Positions 35,801 to 43,795 are shown, counted from the stretch's first letter. The stretch is 64,000 bases of DNA from Sphingopyxis panaciterrae (GCF_011762125.1 NZ_JAASQN010000002.1:682001-746000); one strand, 5' to 3'. The notes: a model not told the origin generated them from the letters alone. Numbers and translations: made by a program.

Positions 35801-35876
35801 AGACGGTACCCGCAAGCGCGAGCAGGATCACCGCGAGCCAGATCGACCGCGCATGCTTGCTGATGATGTCGGTCAT
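32835..35876 (-). CDS. RND efflux transporter permease
   Basis: Inner-membrane proton-driven efflux pump of 1013 residues. It shows the two-fold RND architecture: N-terminal helix (SIWLAVILLALAGTVSATRVPVGLFPNIDYP), a large periplasmic porter domain, helices 2-6 including MTLGGMAAAVGLVVDDAVVMLEHVMRR with the proton-relay Asp pair, a second periplasmic domain, and a second helix bundle with ELNISALMGLTMVVGMVAELVIFFLAEIERDK. It lies between multidrug (HAE) and heavy-metal (CusA/CzcA) types in appearance; no methionine cluster typical of Cu/Ag pumps was noted. Its start overlaps the adaptor stop by 4 bases. Confidence 0.9.
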   Translation of the reverse strand: MTDIISKHARSIWLAVILLALAGTVSATRVPVGLFPNIDYPRVVVSVDAGDRDAAQMEAEITRPIEIGLRAVPGVTNVRSVTSRGSAEVALNFGWGDDMVAAAQSTQGALATLLPTLPPGTSFAVRRSDPTIFPVTGFALTSDSLSPEALRTIADLKILPALTSVEGVAGVDILGSSPREFAVDVDPARLQSLGISLTDVVTALGKANMVRGLGKIEDRHRLYLVLIENRVADANDLAAVPIKAAAGGAGVVTLGQIAAIRPSTAPAFTRVTSDGKQAVLVNVRQALKGDTVAIVKAVDARLAELHLPPSVKVTTFYDQSELVVGAANAVRDAILMGAVLAGIILFIFLRSARLMVITGLMLPAVLAATCLLLYALGMSFNMMTLGGMAAAVGLVVDDAVVMLEHVMRRMQEQRLTAPRPLLAAAAEMGMPLLGSTAATIVVFLPLAFISGVTGGFFKALAITMVAALLISLLFARFVIPLVAAHWLREKDVVAADRANKILGPLLDRYGRASARAFGRPAMFAAVVAALLAVSGYTAWSNVPSGFMPKMDEGGFVLDYKAQSGASLEDTDALLRRVETIIAATPEVASYSRRTGLQLGGGLTEADEGDYFIRLKGGSRRDIEAVMTDMREKIAAEVPGLEVELIQLMEDLIGDLTAVPQPIEVKLFGDDAVGLEAAAKAIGERIGKISGVVEVVDGLRVAGDAISIAVDPGAAAQYGLDPDSIASQLETAVGGTSATQVRIGTQLIDVRVRAPEDLRSDVARIENLPLVAPDGGSIRLAAVATVTVRGGQKQLTRENLAPYIAVTARLEGRDLGSAMTEIQSAVGQLKLPASVRVDYGGLYAEQQKSFADLTLVFGAALLLSALLITLLFERAGWTAAAIATVLLTAAAVMIGLWIMGIELNISALMGLTMVVGMVAELVIFFLAEIERDKPVTAAMLLEAGRKRLRPILMSALIAVLTLAPLALGLSRGAGLQQPLATAIIFGLIAAVPLVLFFLPAMLFALTPRKPEPTG

Positions 35877-36916
35877 TTCTTCCGGCCCTGGATGCGGACC
35901 TTCATCCCGTCCTCCAGCGCCGTCACCCCAGCCGTCGCAACATGTTCGCCGGCCTTGAGCCCCGACGCAACGCCGATCCTATCGCCGGTTCGCGGACCAA
36001 CGACGATATCGCGCCGCTTTGCGATATTGTTCATGACCGTGAAAACGAAGGGCTGGCCGCCATCGTCGAGCAGTGCCGCATATGGAATCGTAATGCCGCC
36101 TGCGATATTGCCTAGCGAGACCCGGCCGGTGAGGCTTTCACCGGCGCCCACGCCCCGCTCGTTCGGGATCCGGACATAGACCGACGCCAATTTGGTCACC
36201 GGGTCGACCACATTGTCGACCGACGCCACGGGGACGTTGAACGACGCTTTGCTGCCTGCCGCGGTGACCTCGACATAACTTCCTGCCGGAATGCGCCGCG
36301 CAATCGCGGGATCGACGCCGAAGCGCGCGCGTAGATCGCCCTCCTTGACGAGCGACACGATCGTCGCACCGGCCGCAACCAGTTCGCCTGCGCTTGCCCC
36401 GACGACTTCGACCGTTCCGCTTGCCGGCGCGCGCAGTACGAGCGCCCCGTTTCGCGTGGCGAGGCTCGCCCGCGCCGCGTCGGCCGTCTGCTTCGCGGCA
36501 CGGGCTGTTTCGACCTCGGCATCGCTCACCAGCCCATCGGCTCGGAGGCGCCGTGCCCGGGCGTGCGCAAGATCGGCGGCGTTGGCATTGGCCGACGCGG
36601 TAGCAAGGTCGAGGCGGGCGGTTGGGCTCGGGCTCAATCGCACCAGCACCTGGCCGCGACTTACCCGGCTTCCGACCGGCGCGTCGATCGCCTGGACGAT
36701 CGCCTCCATCGGAGCCGACAATGTGTATTTGCCCGCCCCATTGGCTTCCGCTGCCCCATAGAGCGTGATCTTCTCGTCGATATTGCCGGTCGTCACCGCC
36801 GCGACGTCGATGGTTGCAACCGGATCGGCGGTCGCGGCCGTATCGGTCGATGACTGACAGCCACCCAAAGAGAGGCCGAACAGGAGCGGGAGAAAAAGCG
36901 ATTTCCGGTCGATCAT
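35873..36916 (-). CDS. RND periplasmic adaptor (membrane fusion) protein
   Basis: A 347-residue lipoprotein-type adaptor. The N-terminus SLFLPLLFGLSLGGCQSS is a lipobox signal. A split biotinyl-lipoyl domain flanks an alpha-helical hairpin (SAPMEAIVQAIDAPVGSRVSRGQVLVRL … LRADGLVSDAEVETARAAKQTADAARASLATRNGALVLRAPASGTVEVV). Beta-barrel and membrane-proximal domains follow. It joins the inner-membrane pump to the TolC-type channel. Overlaps of 4 bases on both sides show a compact tripartite efflux operon. Confidence 0.9.
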   Translation of the reverse strand: MIDRKSLFLPLLFGLSLGGCQSSTDTAATADPVATIDVAAVTTGNIDEKITLYGAAEANGAGKYTLSAPMEAIVQAIDAPVGSRVSRGQVLVRLSPSPTARLDLATASANANAADLAHARARRLRADGLVSDAEVETARAAKQTADAARASLATRNGALVLRAPASGTVEVVGASAGELVAAGATIVSLVKEGDLRARFGVDPAIARRIPAGSYVEVTAAGSKASFNVPVASVDNVVDPVTKLASVYVRIPNERGVGAGESLTGRVSLGNIAGGITIPYAALLDDGGQPFVFTVMNNIAKRRDIVVGPRTGDRIGVASGLKAGEHVATAGVTALEDGMKVRIQGRKK

Positions 36917-38271
36917 GGGGTCCAGGATTCCTGCGGTGCGCCGACGAGCAATTCGAGCGCGATCGTCTGCTCGGCGATCGCCTGTGCGGACTGGAGAAGG
37001 AGCAATTGGCGGTCGCGAAGACTTTGCTCGGCAACCTCGGCGGTTGCGATTGCAAGATCGCCGCGCTGCGCGGCGCGGCGGCTTGCCAACGCAAAACTCT
37101 CTACGGCGGGCATGCCGGCACGGAGCGTCTCATATTGCCGACGCGCGATCGCAAGCCCCGACACGGCGGCGGCGATTTCGGCGCGCGTCTGGAACAGCCG
37201 CGCGTCATATTCCTCGCGCAGCGCCTCCCGGGTGGCCTCGGCAACGGCAATTCCGCCGCGATTGCGATTCCAGAGCGGCAGAGTGAACGCGATCGATGGA
37301 CCGAGCAGCTTGTTGCCGCCGGTATCGCGAGCGCCGTTAATCGTCAGGTCGAGATTCGGGAACTGGTCGAGAATTGCCCGCCGGACGGCGGCCTCCTGCG
37401 CATCATATCCCGCGCGCAGCGCATCGAGATCGCTGCGGCCCGCAACAGCGAGCGAAAAAAGGCGGGCGGCATCGGGTACGGTCGTCGGCAGCGGCGCCGG
37501 TGACAGATGCAGCGCATAGTCCGGCGGCAGACCGAGCAAACGATGAAGTTCGGACCGCGCAGCGGCAAGATCGGTCTGCGCGCTGCGAAAATTGCCCTGG
37601 GCATCAAGCGCGGCGATGCGCGAGGATTGCACCTGATCGGGCGAGATGTCGCCGCGGCCCGCCGCCTTCAGGTAGCGGGCGAGAAGCGCTTCGCTTGCTT
37701 CGGCGCTGGTCGATGCATTGGCGAGAGCCTGCTCGAGCGCAAGTACGCGCACCGCTTGCAGCCGGGCGTTGCATGCGGTCTGCCACTCGGCCCAGGCGAG
37801 ATCGAGCCGGACCTGTCGCGCCTCCGCGATCGCTTGCGCGCGCTGAACTTTTTGCGTTCGCAACGCGCCCAGACTGAAACCCAGCGCGCCCGCGATATTG
37901 TCGAGCGGATCCGGCCCCGAGAGAATATGGTCGACCCCGAAGCTGAAGGTCGGGTCGGGAAGGAGGCCAGCGGCGAAGACCTGCGCATCGTTCACGCCGG
38001 CACGGGCGCGCTGCGCCTTGAGGTCGGGATTGGCGATCACGGCAAGGATCGCAACGCCATTGGGATCAAGCGGCGCCGAAAGATCGAGGGCAACGGGTTT
38101 CAGATAGGGCCGGTCGATCGCTATCGCGTCGCGCGACACGATAGCGGCCAGCGGGGCGTTGAGCGACGATGCGGCCAAAGGATCTGTAATCAGCGGCTTC
38201 GGCTCGTAATGCGCGCAGGCTGCCAGCGGCAAAAACAGCAGTAGCGTCGAGGGCCAGAACCGCTTGATCAT
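36913..38271 (-). CDS. TolC-family outer-membrane efflux channel
   Basis: A 452-residue outer-membrane factor. The start at 38271 gives the lipoprotein signal MIKRFWPSTLLLFLPLAACAHYEP; longer upstream starts are unlikely. Long paired helices with heptad-like spacing are visible (ALEQALANASTSAEASEALLARYLKAAGRGDISPDQVQSSRIAALDAQGNFRSAQTDL in the first half; LREEYDARLFQTRAEIAAAVSGLAIARRQYETLRAG in the second). It is the first gene of the tripartite RND operon. Similar CzcC-like proteins serve metal efflux; the substrate here is not evident. Confidence 0.88.
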   Translation of the reverse strand: MIKRFWPSTLLLFLPLAACAHYEPKPLITDPLAASSLNAPLAAIVSRDAIAIDRPYLKPVALDLSAPLDPNGVAILAVIANPDLKAQRARAGVNDAQVFAAGLLPDPTFSFGVDHILSGPDPLDNIAGALGFSLGALRTQKVQRAQAIAEARQVRLDLAWAEWQTACNARLQAVRVLALEQALANASTSAEASEALLARYLKAAGRGDISPDQVQSSRIAALDAQGNFRSAQTDLAAARSELHRLLGLPPDYALHLSPAPLPTTVPDAARLFSLAVAGRSDLDALRAGYDAQEAAVRRAILDQFPNLDLTINGARDTGGNKLLGPSIAFTLPLWNRNRGGIAVAEATREALREEYDARLFQTRAEIAAAVSGLAIARRQYETLRAGMPAVESFALASRRAAQRGDLAIATAEVAEQSLRDRQLLLLQSAQAIAEQTIALELLVGAPQESWTP

Positions 38272-38434
38272 GTTCGAACGATAGCCGGTTTGCGTCTGGA
38301 CGCACCTATTAACACCTCGACTCATTCACAATATCGGGATCGTACGGATTTGACATTGGGCTGTTGACGCCGCTGCGGCGCGATATCCGCACCCCCGGGC
38401 GAGAAATGCTGCGGGACACGGGTTGCCGCCACAC

Positions 38435-38872
38435 TCAGGCGGGCCGAAACGCAATGAGCACGACACCCGCGGTGATGAGACCGACGCCGAGCTAGGCGCG
38501 GACCGACAAATTCTCGCCGAGGAACCAGACACCGAAGAGCGCCACGAGTACGACGCTGATCCTTTCGACGGGAGCGACCTCGGCGGCCTGCCCGAGGCTC
38601 ATCGCCCGGAAATAGCAGAGCCAGGAGGCACCGGCCGCGAGATCGGACAGGATGAGGAAAAGCCATGCGCGCCGCAGCAATGTCGCAGGCGACTGGAAAC
38701 CGCCCGTTATAAGCAAAAGCGCCGCAATGAAGATCGCGATCACCAGCGTACGGTGAAGGTGGCGTAATTGGGATCTACACGTTCGACTCCGAGCTTGGCG
38801 AAAACGGCGGTGAGCGCGGCGAAGCAAGCCGAAAGCAGGGCCCAGGGGAGCCAGTTCCGGCGCCATCGTGCG
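38435..38872 (-). pseudogene. Decayed EamA/DMT-family transporter
   Basis: A single EamA domain is readable on the reverse strand only across two lesions. The first frame gives WLPWALLSACFAALTAVFAKLGVERVDPNYATF. About one base is then missing near 38750-38756, and the frame changes to RTLVIAIFIAALLLITGG … ASWLCYFRAMSLGQAAEVAPVERISVVLVALFGVWFLGENLSVRA. An in-frame TAG (38494-38492) stands where a Trp is expected, and the domain finishes as LGVGLITAGVVLIAFRPA. No normal start codon was found in the first frame. The intact relative is a ~140-residue inner-membrane drug/metabolite transporter domain. Confidence 0.8.
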
Positions 38873-38878
38873 ACAATG

Positions 38879-39246
38879 CGCGCGCCGCGCTGACCGCGCA
38901 AGCTTTCAGGCGCTGCAGTACACGGGGGTGACCCGATCGCGAGCAGGCTTCATTCACACAAATTCGACATCCGCCAAGCGGCTGGCCCTCTTTGTAAACG
39001 CTGTGAGTGACATTGGCCGGTTGCGATCGGTCTGCTTTGGTAAAACAACCGATGAAAATGGACATCAGTCACTCTATCGCTCGAAAACTAAAGGCATTGA
39101 CGCACGTCCTGCCATGCCCACCGCCTATCCCCGCACAGCTCGTCGCAAGGTCCATCCGACGGAAAGCTTTTGTTAACGCGTTTCGCGCAGGTCTGGTGTG
39201 GAGGGGGGGCACGAAGCGGCGGCGCCGCGCGAATGGAGAGTTCGCT
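38879..39246. other. 368-bp region upstream of SciP gene
   Basis: No gene is supported here. It must contain the promoter of the SciP gene. A GTTAAC half-site followed by CGCGTTTCGCG (about 39173-39188) recalls part of a CtrA-type TTAA site, but the second TTAA is missing. A GGAGAG ribosome site lies six bases before the GTG start at 39247. Nothing else convincing was seen. Confidence 0.4.
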
Positions 39247-39531
39247 GTGCTCGAATATAAGGCCGATCGGCCCACATCCGTCATGGGTCCATTCGGTCCG
39301 TTGAGCCTCACGGATTTGCCGTCGTCCGGCACGACATATTGGGTAAGTCGCCGTAAGGCCGAGGTTTTGGCGGCCATCGACGGCGGGATGCTCGCGATCG
39401 AAGAAGCGTGCACCCGATACCGGTTGAGTCTTGAGGAAATTGCCACATGGCGGCGATCCATCGACCGTGCCGGCATTCCGGGCCTGCGCGTTACGCGCCT
39501 TCAACAATATCGCGAACATTCTACCGGATGA
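39247..39531 (+). CDS. sciP: CtrA inhibitor SciP (DUF1153)
   Basis: A 94-residue DNA-binding protein that in Caulobacter restrains CtrA-dependent transcription during the cell cycle. The frame starts at GTG 39247 (translated MLEYKADRPTSVMGPFGPLSLTDLPS) after GGAGAG and matches the usual family length; an open frame continues upstream but lacks family sequence. The signature core is TYWVSRRKAEVLAAIDGGMLAIEEACTRYRLSLEEIATWRRSIDRAGIPGLRVTRLQQYR, containing the helix-turn-helix. It indicates a CtrA-regulated alphaproteobacterium. Confidence 0.9.
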   Translation: MLEYKADRPTSVMGPFGPLSLTDLPSSGTTYWVSRRKAEVLAAIDGGMLAIEEACTRYRLSLEEIATWRRSIDRAGIPGLRVTRLQQYREHSTG

Positions 39532-39669
39532 GTTTCGGTGCCATCCCGAACCTTTCGACACATCCTGCTTCGTCAACACGACGAAGCTTGTTCCAGCTAG
39601 CGCAGGCAGCGACCAGGCCTCTTTCTTTTCATACCGCCGCCGCTGTTATGCAACCTCATGCCCCGCAGA

Positions 39670-39882
39670 ATGACAATAGCTGGACAGATCGAGCGATTGA
39701 TTGAGAGCCTTTGCGGTGCGTCCATCTGCGACGACTGCATCACCGACCGGCTCAACCTGTCGGTTCGAACCCAGGCCAATGTCGTGACACGCGAACTCGG
39801 TCAGAGCGAAGAATATGACCGAGCCAAAACCTCGTGCGGACAATGCGGCGCGCTAAAGACGACCATTCAGATCAAAGCATAG
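39670..39882 (+). CDS. Small conserved-looking protein with two CxxC pairs
   Basis: A 70-residue soluble protein beginning MTIAGQIERLIESLCG (ATG 39670; an ATG at 39658 is also in frame). It has CDDC near residue 21 and CGQC near residue 57, a spacing that suggests a structural zinc site. The segment DRLNLSVRTQANVVTRELGQSEEYDRAK is reminiscent of a small helix-turn-helix. No named family was recognised; similar short proteins are familiar to me from sphingomonad genomes. It is 138 bases after the SciP gene, possibly separately transcribed. Confidence 0.6.
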   Translation: MTIAGQIERLIESLCGASICDDCITDRLNLSVRTQANVVTRELGQSEEYDRAKTSCGQCGALKTTIQIKA

Positions 39883-39908
39883 GGTTCGACGGCGATAGCT
39901 CCTCGATT

Positions 39909-40916
39909 TCAGTCAGCCGACCATAGCGAGGCTATCGACAGCGACTGCGATCCGTGAAAGCTGCCCTCGATGCTGTCGACAGGCCCGATAGCCGACGGTT
40001 TGGCGCCGTCCAATATTTCGTTCGCCAGAGACGAGAATGACATCGGATGGGCCCGATCGAGCTTGCGGGCGGCCTGCAAAAGCGCGGCATGATCCAGGGA
40101 AGCTAGTCCATCTCTGAATGCGAATATGATATGGTTCATCCCTATTTTTAAGGGGAGATCGATCGTGGATTCAAAGCAATCCCTTATACGGGACAGGATC
40201 GAACCATGCTTCCAGTGATCATCGCATAGATTGACGACGAGGATGCCGCCAGGGTTCAGCCGCGAGCGGCAATCGCGGTAGAATTCCGAAGAGCAGAGCT
40301 GGGCCGGCTGGCCATCCTTGTCGAAACCATCGACGAGCAGAATGTCGCAATGTCCGCTATCCCGCCTGACGAATTCAGCTCCATCCGCGCAAATGATCTC
40401 GAAGCGCTCACTCTCGGGCGGCATGAAGAATTGCTCCCGAACCGCGATCACCTCAGGGTCGATTTCGACCGCGACGATCGAGGTGTCCGGAAGATATCGG
40501 TGGCAGTATTTTGCCAGCGATCCGCCGCCGAGCCCGATGATCTCGATGACGCGGGGAGAAGGGTTGAACAGGAGGAATCCCATCATCCGGCGCGTATAGT
40601 CGAGGATCAACATGTCCGGATCGTCGATACTCATCGCGCTTTGCACGAAAGCCCAGTTTGCGAGGAGGCTCCGTATATTGCCCAGTTCGAAGACGAGCGG
40701 GGCGGCCAGTTCGCCCGGCTCCATCGGCGACGCGTGGTGATGTTCGGTCCCATAGCGTTCAAAATGGCGCTGTTCGCGGTCGATATCGTCGAGATGATCG
40801 AGAAAGTGATCGAGTTCGGTTTCGGCCTGATCGTCAACCGGGAAGTCCGATCCCGTTTCGGGTTCGCAAGCGATCCCGCTCTCGACCGCGAAATCTTCCG
40901 CGGACCTATCGGTCAT
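39909..40916 (-). CDS. Spermidine-synthase-like methyltransferase
   Basis: A 335-residue protein. Its C-terminal two-thirds has a class I Rossmann fold like polyamine aminopropyltransferases and related SAM-dependent enzymes: MGFLLFNPSPRVIEIIGLGGGSLAKYCHRYLPDTSIVAVEIDPEVI, then FEIICADGAEFVRRDSGHCDILLVDGFDKDGQPAQLCSSEFYRDCRSRLNPGGILVVNL. The start is placed at 40916 because this ATG overlaps the stop of the upstream 39-residue gene; in-frame ATGs at 40943 and 40976 are alternatives. The acidic N-terminus (about residues 20-60) is unusual. Whether it transfers an aminopropyl or a methyl group cannot be decided. Confidence 0.75.
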   Translation of the reverse strand: MTDRSAEDFAVESGIACEPETGSDFPVDDQAETELDHFLDHLDDIDREQRHFERYGTEHHHASPMEPGELAAPLVFELGNIRSLLANWAFVQSAMSIDDPDMLILDYTRRMMGFLLFNPSPRVIEIIGLGGGSLAKYCHRYLPDTSIVAVEIDPEVIAVREQFFMPPESERFEIICADGAEFVRRDSGHCDILLVDGFDKDGQPAQLCSSEFYRDCRSRLNPGGILVVNLCDDHWKHGSILSRIRDCFESTIDLPLKIGMNHIIFAFRDGLASLDHAALLQAARKLDRAHPMSFSSLANEILDGAKPSAIGPVDSIEGSFHGSQSLSIASLWSAD

Positions 40917-41025
40917 CGTCGCGGCGCTCGTTCTGCCGATCATGTGATCGCCCGCCAGCAACGGTAACCCCGACAAACAGGACGAGCAGCAAGATGGAGA
41001 TGAGGATGATCAGGAATATCGTCAT
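40906..41025 (-). CDS. 39-residue single-span membrane protein
   Basis: A small gene with a strong GGGAGG ribosome site five bases before its ATG (41025). The product is MTIFLIILISILLLVLFVGVTVAGG followed by a very hydrophilic tail ending ERRDDDR: one membrane helix with the C-terminus probably cytoplasmic. Its stop lies inside the start region of the spermidine-synthase-like gene, giving translational coupling. Function unknown; it may anchor or regulate its partner. Confidence 0.6.
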   Translation of the reverse strand: MTIFLIILISILLLVLFVGVTVAGGRSHDRQNERRDDDR

Positions 41026-41128
41026 ATGTGCCTCCCGCAAGGACGTGTCGATTGTTCGAAGGCCAGGCTGCCGGCCGCGCCGGAGCGCCAAACGAACCCC
41101 ATCCGGGTCATCATCGCCGCGGCCGGGA

Positions 41129-41317
41129 TCATTGGCTTAGCCGCTGCTCGAACTGCAATGCCTTCTGGTACATCTCGCGCCATGCAACGGCCGCACGAAG
41201 GGCCCGGTCCCGTACGTTGGGAAGCGACGCCTCCTTCGCTTCCGCCTGACACGCCTGCATGCCAGCCAGATAGAAGCGGCTGTTGCGCGCGGTCAGTTTG
41301 GGATTTTGGGAAATCAT
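41129..41317 (-). CDS. Small conserved hypothetical protein (62 residues)
   Basis: The frame from ATG 41317 reads MISQNPKLTARNSRFYLAGMQACQAEAKEASLPNVRDRALRAAVAW, ending QKALQFEQRLSQ. It is helical, soluble and lacks signal or membrane segments. The pattern NVRDRALRAAVAWREMY is one I associate with short sphingomonad proteins of unknown function. A moderate GGAACTGG sequence precedes the start. It is not obviously in an operon with its neighbours. Confidence 0.55.
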   Translation of the reverse strand: MISQNPKLTARNSRFYLAGMQACQAEAKEASLPNVRDRALRAAVAWREMYQKALQFEQRLSQ

Positions 41318-41440
41318 GTCACCAGTTCCGTTTCTTCGCGTTTGTGAAGGAACTCCATCGCAAGGCTCCGCCTTCGCCGATCCGTGGACGGCAGAACGGC
41401 CCACCCGGCGCTGCCCTGCTACAAGATATCGGTAGCGAAA

Positions 41441-41746
41441 CTAACGCTTGCGCACGAACTCGGCGCGCAGCACGAGACCCTTGATGCTTTCGTGACGGCA
41501 ATCGATCTCCTGCGGATCGCCCGTCAGGCGGATCGACTTGATGACCGTCCCCACCTTGAGCGTCTTGCCGGCTCCCTTGACCTCGAGATCCTTGATCAGC
41601 GCGACGCTGTCGCCATCCTGAAGCAGGTTCCCGACCGCGTCGCGAACCTCGACCTGCGAGGCTGCGGCCTTGCGTTCCGCAAGCTCCGACGCCGGCATCC
41701 ATTCGCCGCTTTCCTCGTCATAAACATAGTCGTCACTGTCACTCAT
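41441..41746 (-). CDS. YjdM/PhnA-like protein without zinc ribbon
   Basis: A 101-residue protein whose C-terminal part is the PhnA (YjdM) domain: VEVRDAVGNLLQDGDSVALIKDLEVKGAGKTLKVGTVIKSIRLTGDPQEIDCRHESIKGLVLRAEFVRKR. E. coli YjdM has an N-terminal four-cysteine zinc ribbon. Here it is replaced by an acidic stretch (MSDSDDYVYDEESGEWMPASELAERK) with no cysteines. Despite the name, the family is not known to act in phosphonate breakdown. It lies 60 bases downstream of the SulP gene on the same strand and may be co-transcribed with it. Confidence 0.85.
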   Translation of the reverse strand: MSDSDDYVYDEESGEWMPASELAERKAAASQVEVRDAVGNLLQDGDSVALIKDLEVKGAGKTLKVGTVIKSIRLTGDPQEIDCRHESIKGLVLRAEFVRKR

Positions 41747-41806
41747 TTCATTCTCCAGACTTGGTCAGAATTGGGTTTTCGCGGCCGCCGCTCACAGCGG
41801 CCGCCG

Positions 41807-43468
41807 TCATTTCGCCTCCGCCAGATCAACCGCGAGCGCCTGCGCACCCGCATAATCGGCCGCATAGGCGATGCGCCCCGCCGCTTCGCCAAGGCCGATC
41901 CGCCCGAGCATCGCCCGCGGCTGGGGCTGCACGCCCGAGACGATCACCCGCGCGCCCGCCAGCCGGGCCTGTTCGACAAATTCCCCAAGCGCTTGCGCGC
42001 CGCTCGCATCGAGGAGCGGTACGAGCCGCATCCGCAAGATGATGACGCGCGGCGACTGACCGACGCGGCGCAGCGTGTCGAGCAGCTCGCCCGCGACGCC
42101 GAAAAAGAAGGGACCGGCGATCCGGAACACCTCGACCCCGGGCGGCAGGTCATCGCGCTGGTCGAGATCCTCGGCATCGAGTTCGGCGTCGCGCCGCCCG
42201 CTTCGGTCGACCTCGACCGCTTCGGCCATACGCGCCATGAACAGCAGCGACGCAAGCGTCACCCCGACCGCGATCGCCACCGTCAGATCGACGAGGACCG
42301 TCAATCCGAAGGTGATCAGCAGCACCGCCCGGTCGCTGTTCGGCATCCGCAGCAGCGCGAGGAAGCGCTGATACTCGCTCATCCCCCAGGCGACCATGAA
42401 CAGGATCGCGGCGAGCGCCGCCATCGGCACATAGGCCATCAAGTCCGTGCCGAAGAGGATGAAGACGAGTAGAAATGTCGCGTGCATCATGCCGGCAACG
42501 GGCGTCTTCGCACCTGACCGGATATTGGTCGCGGTGCGCGCGATCGCTCCGGTGGCCGGGAGGCCGCCGAAAAGCGCCGATCCGAGATTGGCGACGCCCT
42601 GCCCGATCAGCTCCTGGTTCGAACGATGCCGCGTCCCCGCCATGCCGTCGGCGACGACCGCGGAGAGCAGCGCTTCGATCCCGGCGAGGAAGGCGATCGT
42701 GAAGGCCGACGGCAGGACGGCATGGACCTTGGCGAGCGAGATGTCGGGAAACGACGGCACCGGAAGGCCCGCCGGAATGTCGGGAAAGCGCGAACCGATC
42801 GTGTCGACCGGCAGGTTTAAAAGTGCCACCGCAACGGAACTCGCCGCTACCGCGATCAGGAAGCCCGGCAGGCGCGGCGCGAATTTGCGGAGCGCGACGA
42901 TGATCGCCAACGCGCCCGCACCGACGCCGATCGCGGCCCAGTTCGCGCTGGGCAGTGCCTCCAGATAAACCTGCCACTTGGGGAGGAAATCGGCAGGCAC
43001 CTTGTCGATGGCGAGACCGAGGAAATCCTTGACCTGGCTCGAGGCGATGATGACCGCGATCCCGGCAGTGAAACCGGTGACAACCGGATGCGGGATATAT
43101 TTGATCATCTGGCCGAAACGGAGCAGGCCCGCTGCGATGAGGATGAGCCCGGCGAGCAAGGTCGCGATTAACAGGCCGTCATAGCCGTGGCTCGCGATGA
43201 CGTTGAAGATCACGACGACGAAGGCGCCCGTCGGGCCGCCCACCTGCACGCGCGATCCGCCGAGCGCCGAGATCAGGAATCCCGCGACGACCGCGGTAAT
43301 GAGTCCCTTGTCGGGCGAGGCCCCGCTGGCGATGCCGAGCGCCATCGCGAGCGGCAATGCGACGATCGCTACCGTAAGCCCAGCGATCGCGTCGGCGCGG
43401 AACGTGGCGGCGGAATAGCCTTCGCGAAACACCGTGAGGAGTTTCGGCGTATAGGCCCCGGTCTTCAC
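41807..43468 (-). CDS. SulP-family anion transporter with STAS domain
   Basis: A 553-residue inner-membrane permease for sulfate, bicarbonate or a related anion. The N-terminal SulP signature region is FRADAIAGLTVAIVALPLAMALGIASGASPDKGLITAVVAGFLISALGGSRVQVGGPTGAFVVVI, followed by about ten more membrane segments. A C-terminal STAS domain (DDLPPGVEVFRIAGPFFFGVAGELLDTLRRV…PLLDASGAQALGEFVEQARLAGARVIVSG) is complete. Its start overlaps the XRE regulator stop (ATGA). With a regulator in the same transcript it is probably a dedicated, controlled transporter. Confidence 0.92.
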   Translation of the reverse strand: MKTGAYTPKLLTVFREGYSAATFRADAIAGLTVAIVALPLAMALGIASGASPDKGLITAVVAGFLISALGGSRVQVGGPTGAFVVVIFNVIASHGYDGLLIATLLAGLILIAAGLLRFGQMIKYIPHPVVTGFTAGIAVIIASSQVKDFLGLAIDKVPADFLPKWQVYLEALPSANWAAIGVGAGALAIIVALRKFAPRLPGFLIAVAASSVAVALLNLPVDTIGSRFPDIPAGLPVPSFPDISLAKVHAVLPSAFTIAFLAGIEALLSAVVADGMAGTRHRSNQELIGQGVANLGSALFGGLPATGAIARTATNIRSGAKTPVAGMMHATFLLVFILFGTDLMAYVPMAALAAILFMVAWGMSEYQRFLALLRMPNSDRAVLLITFGLTVLVDLTVAIAVGVTLASLLFMARMAEAVEVDRSGRRDAELDAEDLDQRDDLPPGVEVFRIAGPFFFGVAGELLDTLRRVGQSPRVIILRMRLVPLLDASGAQALGEFVEQARLAGARVIVSGVQPQPRAMLGRIGLGEAAGRIAYAADYAGAQALAVDLAEAK

Positions 43469-43785
43469 CGAATTTCGGGCCGACTCGGAAATTTGGCGGA
43501 CAGAAGCGCGCGGCCGGGCCGGCTGGGATCGGCGTCGGCCCCTTCCCGCAGACGCACCCCGCGTCCGGTCCCGACGCTCGACGAATATTCGCCGAGCAAT
43601 TCGATTCCGGCATTTTCGAGCGCACCGACCACCTTGACCAGCGTGTCGATCACGCCGCGGACCTGCCCGTTCGAGGCTTCCATGCGCTGGATTGTCGGAA
43701 GCGAAAGCCCGGCCAGTTCGGCCAGCTCGCGCTGGTCGATCCCGAGGAGCGCGCGCGCCGCGCGCATCTGCTGCGATGTGATCAT
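43465..43785 (-). CDS. XRE-family HTH regulator coupled to SulP
   Basis: A 106-residue protein. The N-terminal helix-turn-helix is MRAARALLGIDQRELAELAGLSLPTIQRMEASNGQVRG. The following VIDTLVKVVGALENAGIELLGE is the usual second half of this short XRE class. The C-terminal ~35 residues are low-complexity and basic. The gene precedes and overlaps the SulP gene, so the regulator and transporter are made from one message. A palindrome lies 11 bases upstream of its start and is a good autoregulatory operator candidate. Confidence 0.85.
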   Translation of the reverse strand: MITSQQMRAARALLGIDQRELAELAGLSLPTIQRMEASNGQVRGVIDTLVKVVGALENAGIELLGEYSSSVGTGRGVRLREGADADPSRPGRALLSAKFPSRPEIR

Positions 43786-43795
43786 ATCAGCCCCT

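Noticed and set aside
33339..36179. Long rightward open frame across the RND pump and adaptor genes
   Set aside because: The reverse strand encodes a full RND permease with all motifs; the antisense product is Arg/Asp-rich with no recognisable fold.
39173..39188. CtrA binding site before the SciP gene
   Set aside because: Only one TTAA half is present; the second half at the required spacing is missing.
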